A program made the translations under genes and the position numbers. A model generated the notes under the pieces. That model ran no database searches and had not been told where the DNA came from. It was given only the letters and a program-made list of their open reading frames with translations. A stretch of 64,000 nt of DNA from Rhexocercosporidium sp. MPI-PUGE-AT-0058 (lineage: Eukaryota; Ascomycota; Leotiomycetes; Helotiales), in contig JAGTJL010000006.1 in the NCBI GenBank assembly GCA_020746875.1, forward strand, positions 186,001-250,000, given 5' to 3'. Numbering within the stretch: position 1 is the first letter of the stretch; each line of letters opens with the position of its first letter. Shown here piece by piece: positions 54,384 through 64,000 of the stretch.

Positions 54384-57300
54384 GGTTATCGGATCGGTGG
54401 ACTCTGAGGCGGGAGCAGAAGTTCATGAGGGCGAAAATGTACAAGAGGAAGGGAGGACAGCATATATATGGATAGATTTCTTTCCGCACTGGCAGAAAGG
54501 GTGGATCGTGAAGATGAGATCGGCAGGTCGAAGTGCCTTTCACTTACTCGTTTCGGGCCAGCGCTCGCGGTATACAACAGGCCGGTACGGTATCTGGCGG
54601 CACGGACTTCCATCATGCTTATCGAGCCGTTGAAAGGAAGTTTCTAAGTTCTGGCAGTGACGGAATGGACGCTACTTACCCCCTTGTTCCTCTATCACAT
54701 GGCCTGCTCGGTGACGCTTGTCTCTGTTTGCCTTGGTTTTCACGCCATACGGAGGGAGGTACTTTGGAGTCAGCGTCACCACCAGACTCCAACGTGAGGC
54801 AACGCCAAGCCCTAGACTGGAGAATGTGGAATCCCCAAACGCTGACAGATGGGAGTGGACGTTGTAGATAAGTGGATGCGGTGGGTTGCACACGCTGCCT
54901 GTGTGGACAAGGAATCAACACGATGACGTCGCTACGGCTCGCGAGTAAAAAAAACAAGCAAGCGAGCCAAACGAGTCAAGCCACGGCTTGTTTTCTCTCA
55001 GGAACCGACGATCCGGGAGGATCCACTTGGGCGAGGATGAGCCTCAACGAGTCCACATTCACGTGAGTTCTCCAATTCTTTTGATATCGGCGAATGGGAG
55101 TTGGTGTTTTGATACGCATGCTGCTTTGTGTGTCGGTCCGACCAGGGAAGGGGAAAGGGCAAGCGGTGGCTTTCTCGGTCACTTTCTGGGTCTGCACATA
55201 AACGTTATCTTCTGGCCAAATCCGAAGATGAGCTCAAATTGGTTTAATTTCACGGTTGCTCGGATAGGGGGCGATGGGGGCATCGTGGGATTTGATTTGA
55301 AGACGGTGGAGTCGTAGACTCGTGGAGGGAGATGGAGATACACTCGTCGGATTTGTGTTCGGCGATACCTTACTGCTGGTGGCGATGACGATGATTTGCA
55401 TCTGGTGCACGTGGAGACCCCAAAACTCTCTCCGGATCTCCCGAAACAAAGTCTTTCGAAATTGACCATCACACGATATGAAGAGACCTTCCACGTCAAC
55501 TTAGTACTGAAGAGCTGCAAGTCAAAACAGTGTGATTTCTAGTCGGAAGTCGAGATTCTTGAGGTCTGGATTCTGTAACGTTCGATGCATCTTGGAAAAG
55601 CTTCGTCGATCCTCGACTGTGGCTTGATGGCTGATCGACGATCCTGATTTGGGCCATGGATCAGCCGGTGGTTAAGTTTTGTTTTGGGAGGGTTCTTAGG
55701 AGCTGTCAATGACGTTATTGAAGCGGGTTTGGGATAGGCTGTCTTAAAGGGGTTAATGATAGGAATGGAATCTGGGGAAGCCCTGGGAAGCCCTTGAAAA
55801 AAATTGTTAGAGGTGACAGATTCTCAGAATAGTGAGAGATCCGATCTGGCGATTGGAGCACAACCGGTGCACGATGAAAGAAAATGCTACAAGATGCTGC
55901 TTGAAGGGGAAGTTTCGCATGCTTTCCATCAACTGACGAATTGTTTCGCTAAGCTAAATTTTGAACGAGGGGTGCAACCCTCATGAAGTACGACCTGGGC
56001 AGAAAGGAGGTATTCAGCCTCAATGACACACTCACTAATCGTGAATCGGGAGAAGCGACAGCAAACGAAACCAAGCGCCTTATGTACCTGCGCTCATTCT
56101 TCCAGACGAGCCGGCTCAATTGCTAGTCAACAAGAAGTCGGAAGGGTAGAGTATGAGGAGGAGTGTTTCACATCCCTCTTCTCAACACAGCAAGCATAGA
56201 AGCCTGAGGATATACTAAAACGAGGAGACAGGAGGAAAAGCCAAGTTGCTCCACGATAATTGAAAAATTATAATTGAAAGAGAAACACGACCCATATGGC
56301 ACGAAACATGCGAGACGCCTGGATAACTTGCTAGTTTCAATCGAAATGATCTCCACTTCGCAAATTGAAAGAGGAGACAGGAAGGAGTGAGGAGGGGAAG
56401 GAAAGAGACAGCAAAATGTGCGCCCATCACCTTTTTCGGTCTACGGCCAGCAGTGGGATGCCCCTTCCCTTCTAAACAATCAGACATGGAGACGGATGAA
56501 ATGAGTGTTTCGGGTCTACGAAGTCGTCATAAGTCAACATGTAACGTATCTTCTTCAACAACAGCAATAGATGCGAAACGAGAAGGGCTTTGGAGGAGAT
56601 GAAATATCTTGGATGTGAAAGTCGATTTATCGCACGGAAAGGCTTTCAAAGGAAGAATTCTCATCCCACTCTCCATCGTCCGTCAGTGTTTTAAAAACAA
56701 ACAATGTTTCCAACCCCGAGAACTCATGTTTCCAAGCCCCAGAACTCAATCTCATTATTAGATGAAGCTTGGCTGCGGTGCCCAGATGGAAAAGGAACAG
56801 GAAAAATCCCACCATCAGTGGAATTTCACCGTGAACGCCAACCTTCAGTGGAGAATTTATAACGACAAGACGAAACATCTAGACCACTGCCCCAAAGGAA
56901 GATCGAATCTTATGGACAACAGGCTGCACTGGATAAATACTCCGCTGCATGTCACTTGTGGTAGGAATCTGGCGGAAGCTTCAGCAAGATCTGCGCTTCA
57001 AGAGACAAGGACGGGCAATATCACGGCCTGATATAATTATTGGCCAGGTATATCGAAGCTCCAAAGCTGATAGGCCGGTAATGCCGAGCCTTAGGTACCA
57101 AATCAATGGCATTACAAGAAGCTTGGCACCTTGTAAGTCTCGCAGCAGGTAAGAAATGAAGCTGTGAAGGACGATATACTCTCTGCCATTGGTGGGAAGT
57201 TATTACCCCTCCAGCGGGCCTGCATCTCCCCACATCCCCCATCTTCTGACATCCGACACCACGGCCCACGCGCGACCAAGCTTATCCCGTCAGGCCAAGC

Positions 57301-58253
57301 AAGGAGCCAGGCCGCTTTGGATCGTGTTGCACCCCTTGGAACCCACATCGAGTGCAATTATCGTGTGTCTGGATGAATTGCTGCACAGTTACCAAGTCAC
57401 TAAGTCGCTGGAACATTCGGCCCCGAGCCTCCTCTGCGTGGTTCATCTATTTTTCCACTCACGCTGCTGTTGCCCTTCCCTGCCGTTGCTTGTCCCATTC
57501 GCCGCACATTGCTCACTGCTTCAGGAAGGATTGGCGGGCTAGGAAAATTGAGGATGCGACGCCAGCCCCAGATCCAGTGTTGAAGCTCCACCTTGTCTGG
57601 GCACCCAGACTTTCCCTGGTCCTCTCTTTGCTTGCCTGCTTCACTTGAGTTGCACTTCACAACACTTCAACCCCTACCCTACCCTCCCCTCACGACCCGG
57701 GACTGCTGCAAACGAAACAAATCACCGCCGGCGGAATTCCAATGTACCTTTTGTTTGGCCTTCCATCAACAGCCTCCCTCTCTATTCGCGACGGAAAGAT
57801 CCCCCTCCTTCACTTAGTGAGCCTCTCCTCCTAGATCCTCCCCCCCACCACCAACCACCACGCACCTCTGCGACTGGTCTACAATTCAAGATCGCAGGTG
57901 CCATGTACAGTAGCAGATACCAGTATCAGATACAGCCGACCAGGGAGCCAATTGCTGAAGCTAGGTTGCGATAACAGGCCACTTATAAGTGCGAAGCGGC
58001 AGACCTCAACTGCACGTATCAAGAAAGACACCCACCCATTTCTTTTGCGCCGTGAGCCTCCCCCACCCAGACAGCGGCACACGTAACCTATCCGACACAC
58101 CGACTACTGGTCTGGATATGTGAGAGCGCTGTTGGACTTTCTCTCTTCACTTGCGACATCCTTCTCGAAGACTAGCCTCCCCCGTACGAACAGAGGCGGA
58201 ATATTGAAGGACTCGAGATATTTCTCCAGAGGAGTGGGGATATACTGGTCAAC
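54384..58253. other. Gene-poor interval (3.9 kb) between divergent genes
   Basis: Separates the hexose transporter from the QutR-like gene. Contains the transporter promoter at the left end and about 1 kb of C/T-rich leader-like DNA before 58254. All frames are under 120 codons and unrecognisable. I saw no N-terminal exon of the QutR-like gene here, though a degenerate or very short one could be missed. Confidence 0.5.
54463..54469 (-). promoter_or_regulatory. TATA-like box
   Basis: TATATAT about 80 bp upstream of the hexose-transporter ATG at 54383. Confidence 0.35.
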
Positions 58254-60311
58254 ATGGCGACGAAGCAGCTCCAGTCCATGCCGACGCCCGCGAGGCCAAG
58301 GAGCACGAATGGAGTCATCAATGTCACCAAGGCAAGCACAGGAGACAACCGAATAGTGGTCATCATATACGGACAAGGACAGGAGAAGATCGTGTCTGTC
58401 TTTGCGGATGTACTTGGAAAACCCTACCGGCTAGCCCCAAACTTTTCAGATGTGGGAGACCAAGACCATGGGACGGTCATAGGAGTCGCAACGAATGATG
58501 CGAAGGAGGATATTGGGAACAGGAACCGGACCCTCATAGTGGCTATCAATGCGCATTGTGTGCACCTAGGAATGCCACCGGACGTCGACCTTTCCGCTGC
58601 ATCGGACTATGAATTCCTGTATACAGAGACCCCATTTTTCCGGAGAGATCTTTCACGGTTCATCGCATTTACTCTTGGTCAGATCAGTCATCATGAAGCG
58701 CTCATCACGAAGCCAAGAACATATTTCATATCTACTACCTTTCCTGATGTACGGACTGCCCTTTCGAATCTGGACATTCTATCAGTTGGATCTGATGCCG
58801 TGGAGATACGAGTTGACCTCCTGAAGGAGCCTTTACCGGATGGAACTTACAGCTCTGTGCCCAGTATGAGTTATGTAGGAGAGCAGGTCATGCTTCTAAG
58901 GCAACGGACGGAGTTGCCCATCATTTTCACCACCCGTTGTACACGTGAGAATGGCCGATTTCCTATGGACAACCCGGAGTTGTACTATGAGTACCTTTAC
59001 CGAGCCATCCAGTGGGGATGTGAGTACATCGATGTGGAAGTTTGGTTACCAGAAGACATTAGACGGCGACTGTACGACCAACGAGGCAACAGTCGCATCA
59101 TCTCCGCCTTTCACGATTTTTCCGGAACCTTCAAATGGCCATCACCCCAAGCTCAGTCCATCTTCGACGAGTCGAGGAAATACGGAGATATTGTCAAGAT
59201 GATCACCATTATCAACTCGATGTCTGAGAACTACGAACTGGAATACTTCCGTTCTCAAATCAAGGCAAATAATCCCGACGGACCTCCCCTATCGGCTGTC
59301 AACATGGGCCAACTTGGTCAACTCTCCCGAGCACTGAACACCGTCTTCAGTCCCATTACACATCCCCTGCTACCCATTGTAGCAGCACCCGGTCAGATGA
59401 GCGCTGCAGAGATCAACGGAGCACTGAGTACGATGGGCCAACTTCCCAAGAAGAACATCTACGCCATCGGATCATTCCGATCAACACCCCAAGCGACCTT
59501 TTTCGAGAAGTGTTTCAACGAGCTTGGCCTCCCTCACAACTTCCAATCTGTTGATCGAGGAGTAAGAGGCTCAGTCGAAGCTTTCTGTCTGCAACCCAAC
59601 TTCGGCGGAGCATACATCAACCCACCACTACAAGCCTCCCAGCCCTACATTCCACACCTCACCGATGCAGCCCGTACCATCGGAGCAGTCGATACGATCG
59701 TTGTACGAGGCGATGGCACATCTTCAGCTTTCGTTGGCGACAACGCAACATGGAAAGGCATCCGCGCAACACTCACCCGCGACTTCGCTCCATCCGCTTA
59801 CAGAGACCGTGCAGCCATCATCCTCAGCAGCAACGGCGAAGACGCGGCGAGCATCATCTTCGCTCTCCGTAGTCTCAACATTGGCAAAATCTACACTGTC
59901 GGCTTCAAAGCCCACGGTCCACTCGCAGCTGGTATCGAGCCATTCACTTCCGTTGAGTCAGTCCAGCGTGTCGAGCACCCATTCGCTATCATATCCGCTC
60001 TCCCACCCGAGAAGAGCCATCTAGTTCAGCCACTCCTCCGACATTTCAGCAACGGCAAAACCTACCAGAACGGCTACAGTAACGGCAATGCTTCACCAGG
60101 TCGAGATGGTGGAAAGGGTAAAGTGTTCGTCGATCTGGCGAATGGACCGAGGAAGAGCGATCCACTTGCTGTGGCGGAACAGAGTGGCTGGACGGCGTAT
60201 GGCGTTGCGGACACGAGTGCGTTTACGACCGTTGAGACGTTGAGGCTGTTGGTGGGTCAGAATGTGCCGTATAGTTTCGTGAGGTTGGCTAGTGGACGGG
60301 GACTGTATTGA
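58254..60311 (+). CDS. QutR-like protein: DHQase plus degenerate shikimate-dehydrogenase domain
   Basis: Single-exon gene for 685 residues homologous to the C-terminal half of the AROM protein. Residues 32-145 look like a worn shikimate-kinase domain: the P-loop position reads [10 protein letters not shown], without GxGKS/T. Residues about 155-390 form a type I 3-dehydroquinase with EIR (Glu184), FHDFSGT (His287), GDIVKMI (Lys315, the Schiff-base lysine), Arg359 and PGQMS (Gln381) all present. Residues about 395-640 resemble shikimate dehydrogenase, but NVTIPxK is replaced by YINPPLQ and NTDW by DNATW, so the catalytic Lys and Asp are gone. Quinate repressors QutR and Qa-1S share this derivation from AROM. 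A regulatory role is likely, but the dehydroquinase part could still be active. It is about 230 residues shorter than QutR at the N-terminus. Confidence 0.85.
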   Translation: MATKQLQSMPTPARPRSTNGVINVTKASTGDNRIVVIIYGQGQEKIVSVFADVLGKPYRLAPNFSDVGDQDHGTVIGVATNDAKEDIGNRNRTLIVAINAHCVHLGMPPDVDLSAASDYEFLYTETPFFRRDLSRFIAFTLGQISHHEALITKPRTYFISTTFPDVRTALSNLDILSVGSDAVEIRVDLLKEPLPDGTYSSVPSMSYVGEQVMLLRQRTELPIIFTTRCTRENGRFPMDNPELYYEYLYRAIQWGCEYIDVEVWLPEDIRRRLYDQRGNSRIISAFHDFSGTFKWPSPQAQSIFDESRKYGDIVKMITIINSMSENYELEYFRSQIKANNPDGPPLSAVNMGQLGQLSRALNTVFSPITHPLLPIVAAPGQMSAAEINGALSTMGQLPKKNIYAIGSFRSTPQATFFEKCFNELGLPHNFQSVDRGVRGSVEAFCLQPNFGGAYINPPLQASQPYIPHLTDAARTIGAVDTIVVRGDGTSSAFVGDNATWKGIRATLTRDFAPSAYRDRAAIILSSNGEDAASIIFALRSLNIGKIYTVGFKAHGPLAAGIEPFTSVESVQRVEHPFAIISALPPEKSHLVQPLLRHFSNGKTYQNGYSNGNASPGRDGGKGKVFVDLANGPRKSDPLAVAEQSGWTAYGVADTSAFTTVETLRLLVGQNVPYSFVRLASGRGLY

Positions 60312-61184
60312 GGTTGATGTGGATGGGGATTAGGATAGGAGAGCAGATTATGGACTAGGTTGAAGGATGAGGGTGATGCAGTCGAAAGACTCAGATCATG
60401 GACGTGGCGTTTGTACGTGCTGTGCCGGCGTTCTGGATATCGCTTTGTTTGACTACCCGTCTGAAGACGTAGGTAGGCATCGTTCATGTTGTTTAGAAGT
60501 GCTCGCGGTTCGCTGTGTTTTTGTACCTTGACTATAGTCTACTCGCGCCTACGTAGTGAGTGACTTCGTGAGTTGGATTGAGTTCGGTTGAGTCGAGCAT
60601 CGAGGCAGGCATCTTAATGCGCTAGGATATAGTAGTAGATACAAGCAGCAAATATTTTACGCAGTTACAAGGCAGGCAGTGCATTGTACGGTCTCTGTTG
60701 AACTTCAACCCCAACTGGGGCCAGCTGGGGACCGAGTTGTTCAACGACGATGCCGATGCGTGGGTTGTGAGGTGAGGTAAAGCTATACAGGACAGTCGAT
60801 TTTGGCATCACGCTCGAGCTGAGCTTGGGTAGTTAGAAGTAGACTGACGCATTATAACAGTAAATAGGCATGGTCTCACGAAATATAGTTCCGTAAAGGA
60901 AATGTTTGCGATTATGTTAGTTTAAGTTTCGGTCTAAGTTTTTAAGAATAGTCCGGCTGTACGCTAAACTAACTGTTGAGTGAGGATATGAAAGCTTCTG
61001 GCCGTATTCAATTTTCAGCGGTATTAGGCTCCAGGGTTAAAGAGTTATGAGAATTCTCGATGGCCTTGTCTCAGGGCTAGTGACTCTGTCAAGGCGAATC
61101 TAACTCCATTGCTATCAAGTCCATTGCAAAGTACCATGCAGTGGAGTGAGAAGTATGCTACTTGATACATAAATCCAAGCAAGG
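60312..61184. other. Intergenic, convergent 3' flanks
   Basis: Between the QutR-like gene and the minus-strand protease-like gene. No recognisable gene. Confidence 0.5.
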
Positions 61185-62913
61185 TTATGGCAAAGAGACC
61201 GTGCAATTCGTCCTCCGCTCAATGTCTTCAATCAAATCTTTGATGGGAGTTGCTATCCCCTCATTCTCGAAAGATCCATCGCACTTCCCAACAAGCATGG
61301 CTACCAACTCGAAATTCTCATTAATGACCCATGAGCCCGAATCTCCAGCGTCACAAAAGTCAGCCTCTCCACCAATGGGCAGAATTTCCATTTCGTTGGA
61401 ATGCTCATGTTTGGCTGTATTCTCCCACCTAACCACTCTATCTCTCCTATTCACAAATCCCTGCCTGGTGGATGTTCTGCCAGATCTGACGACCCAACTG
61501 TACTGCTGCATCTCAGGGCCAAACTTGCGAATGTAGTCATCAGCCTTGGGAGAATACGTTCCCTCAAGATATTTGTTGCCATAAATCGTCACTTGAGGAG
61601 GTCGATTGCGCTGCGTTGTGTTTGGAGACGGTATCAAAGCCCAGTCGAGGCGCCTATTGGTAGGACTGCGAGTTGCGTGACCAGACGCGTAACGAAGTTT
61701 TCCTATACTCCTACCAGCCCCTCTGATCTGGTTGAGTATTGATAATGCCGTGGCAAATTCTTGCCTAGTTGTACCCTGTGAAATCTTCTTCTCGCAAAGA
61801 GACCTGGTGTATTGCTCATCAAGGTTTGAGGGCCATACAACTTCGATGTCAGGCACCAAGTTTGCGCCGTAAAAGCCGATACCACTAACATCGTTGTCAA
61901 GCTCGCCTTCTTCATCCGCTTTCTCGAAGACATGATAAGCACTTAAAACATAGTCCATGGACTCGGTTGGATTTATTTTGCTTGTCAGACGAACCCAGCC
62001 CCCGAGGCTTCCAGTTTCCTGAGTGAGGTTGCGCGCTCCAATGGACATACCATTGTATGGTCTCGTGCTGGTGATGTGTGAGAATGACTTCGGATCTGAG
62101 GCCGTACGGACGGCATATGAGACCGTGCCAACGAGAATCTCAGTGTTGATACTCGAATTGGGGAAGTTCGGAGAGTTCAAGATTTCGACAAGTCTTGTCT
62201 CGACCTCATCAAAGAAGTAGCTTGTGTTGGGCTTGACGAAGATGAGGACGGTAGGCTTTGGTGGGGAGGGATTTTCTCTCGACCGGGGACCTCGCATGTG
62301 AAATGCAATGCTTGTCCAGCTCGAACGCAATTTCTCCTTAACCATGGTGACAATCTTGGGTTGGACCTCGTCCAAATATCTGTCCAGATCGGGGTCATTG
62401 GACAAGCATGATGAGACATCGCTGTACATTCTAGAAGAATTTCGGATTTCCACTTTGAAAGCCTCGTCATTCTTCGGCTTTGTCTTCTGGACAAGATCGC
62501 GTAGATCGGCAGCTGCTGCTTGCCAGCGAGTGGTATCGACATCTCTGGTCTCGATTATCAGACATGGAGTGCCTTGGTCTTCCCAATCCTTTCTCATCAA
62601 GACAATGACGTTGATGTCTCGGATAGTGATGAAGTGATCTTCACAAATCTTTTCACAGTCGCTCATGATAATTCGCAGGACATTATCGGCATCTGGAGTT
62701 ATGGCACATTGGACATATGGCCAGGGAGTGGGTATTTCTTGTGGAGGCGCTACCCTGAAAGGGTCTTTGCCTGCGAGGTATCTCTCAATCATGACACTTC
62801 CGCTTTCTAAAAATGTGTTAGCAAAACGCAAAGTCTGACACAAGAATAGGCGTCTTACGTTGACCTGGTTCGGATGAATCTGTCCGATACTTTCGCTTCA
62901 CTCCTTGAACCAT
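61185..62913 (-). CDS. Trypsin-like (PA clan) serine-protease-domain protein, intracellular
   Basis: Two exons, 62913-62859 and 62806-61185 (52-nt intron), give 558 residues. The N-terminal 250 residues are an unrecognised, mostly polar domain with several cysteines. The C-terminal part has the order of a chymotrypsin-fold protease: LSAYHV (His310), RRLDWALI (Asp406) and DAGDSGSW (Ser508), with the oxyanion-type GDSG around the serine. All three triad positions are filled, so activity is plausible. There is no signal peptide after the chosen start MVQGVKRKY, and the protein should act inside the cell. An in-frame ATG at 63171 would add 86 residues with a basic, Pro/Ser-rich character. Similar fungal proteins are annotated only as trypsin-like-domain hypothetical proteins, and the role is unknown. 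Confidence 0.82.
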
Positions 62914-64000
62914 CTTGCTGGCTTGATCTTGTGTGAGTTGTTTGAAAAGGAAATGAAAGCCTGCTAACGTGGTATGATGTAGATGTTTGGGTCTTTTAAC
63001 TAAGGTGCTTGGGCTTGTGCTTGTGATTACGATGGTGGTTGGCTTTGGCTGATGTTCTAAGAAGCAGCGTTGCGAGGAGTTTGGATGTGGGTACACAAAA
63101 GGTTTGGCAGAGGTGGGGGCCTTGATGAAGCATTTATAGAATCGGGAAAAGGAGCTACGTTTGTGACTCATTTTGTAGTGGGCTTGTGAATCACACCAAA
63201 GTATTAAATTGCATCATCAGTATTGAATTCTGAACTGCTCTTGATTTTAGTTACAGGTGCCGCAGTAAAGTTGGTACCCTATCAAACGTTAGCGTTTCGG
63301 GAGTCACTCGTTCCAAAACGGTTGACTTTGCAACGCTTTAACATGTAAGCTAGGTTTTACTACTCTATTATTATTCGAGGACCATTTAAGTAGTGCGTGT
63401 TAAAACATGTTCGGGAGTTAATTAATTTGCGTTTGTGATGGATAATTGCCACCGATATTCTTAGGCGTCCTCTGCGTGGAAACTTATGTCATGATGCTCA
63501 GTCGCCGAGGCTAACCAAACTCGTCTCCAGTGAAGCGAGATTCTGCCCAAAAACTCTCCCCACTTTTTAGTCGTACACAATTTAATACTTTTGCAGGTTT
63601 TTCTCTTTTTTTCATCCTACGAGCTACGCTAGATAGATATCCTTAAACCTTAGTTTCTCACCATGCGGCTTCTACCGGTGTCGGAATTAAGTGCCTGCTG
63701 TATGAGAAAGTACCCTAAGCAGGAAGTGTCGAGGCAGCAACGCTACCATCGCTTCGATAAGGGTAGATAGACTCAGAGACTCAAGTACAGTCCGCTCGCT
63801 GGTCTGCAACAACAGAAATTGTTTAGATATAGAGGAAAGAATCCGAGCTAGACAGATGAGATAGATGGTGTTCAAAAACATGGGTGGGAATGCTAAAGGA
63901 GCTGTGATGAACAGCTAAGGGAAGTAATCAAATATTCATATCTGTACACACCCACATACACTTGCACACACCAAACAAAAGCCGAGAGACTGTGATGGAA
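62914..64000. other. Right-edge upstream region
   Basis: Upstream of the protease-like gene. The first 258 bp may be coding if the ATG at 63171 is used. Beyond that only short frames and AT-rich DNA are present to the end of the window. No gene or RNA recognised. Confidence 0.5.

Noticed and set aside
58254..60311. Annotation as the housekeeping AROM protein or as an active shikimate dehydrogenase
   Set aside because: The dehydroquinate synthase and EPSP synthase domains are absent, and the shikimate-dehydrogenase catalytic Lys and Asp motifs are replaced.

Overview
The window is nuclear DNA of a filamentous ascomycete (Pezizomycotina; a helotialean or related Leotiomycetes lineage is only a guess). 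The genes carry many short GT-AG introns of about 47-60 nt. They include Zn2Cys6 regulators, major-facilitator transporters, a kinesin-3 with FHA and PH domains, a Clr5/TPR protein and a mariner-type transposon with a RIP-like mutation pattern. No bacterial-style operons, CRISPR arrays or confident tRNA or rRNA genes are seen. I place 18 intact protein-coding genes, two adjacent decayed genes and one transposon, and reconstructed exon joins by hand from splice sites and reading frame. All 18 joins give a continuous frame.

Left part (1-16 kb): a DHA-type efflux transporter, an anion:cation-symporter-type MFS permease, a Zn2Cys6 regulator and, divergent from it, a 1137-residue fusion of two tandem beta-hydroxyacid dehydrogenase modules with a DUF1537 (OtnK-type) acid-sugar kinase. 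The last three look like a sugar-acid (threonate/erythronate-like) uptake and catabolism cluster. Next is a GIS2/CNBP-type zinc-knuckle gene broken into eight exons, three of them 14-20 nt long.

Middle part (16-36 kb): a 5.3 kb gene-poor stretch with simple repeats. Then come a nirA-like Zn2Cys6 regulator, a mitochondrial tricarboxylate-type carrier, a pyrone-dicarboxylate-lactonase-like amidohydrolase and a sugar-type transporter, which may form a second catabolic group. A 1.3 kb mariner/Tc1-like element follows (44-bp terminal inverted repeats, four in-frame TAG stops). After it a phosphatidylserine-decarboxylase-family gene and a short-chain dehydrogenase are transcribed divergently.

Right part (36-64 kb): kinesin-3 (UncA/Unc-104 type), a short low-complexity orphan, a Clr5-domain protein with four C-terminal repeats, and a small secreted cysteine-rich protein. 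Next are two adjacent frameshifted relics (a group II PLP decarboxylase and a P-loop kinase-like gene), a hexose-type transporter, a QutR-like relative of the C-terminal half of AROM, and an intracellular protein with an apparently complete trypsin-like catalytic triad. The two relics, the aldolase-less fusion, the micro-exons and the protease-like gene are the parts most worth a second look.
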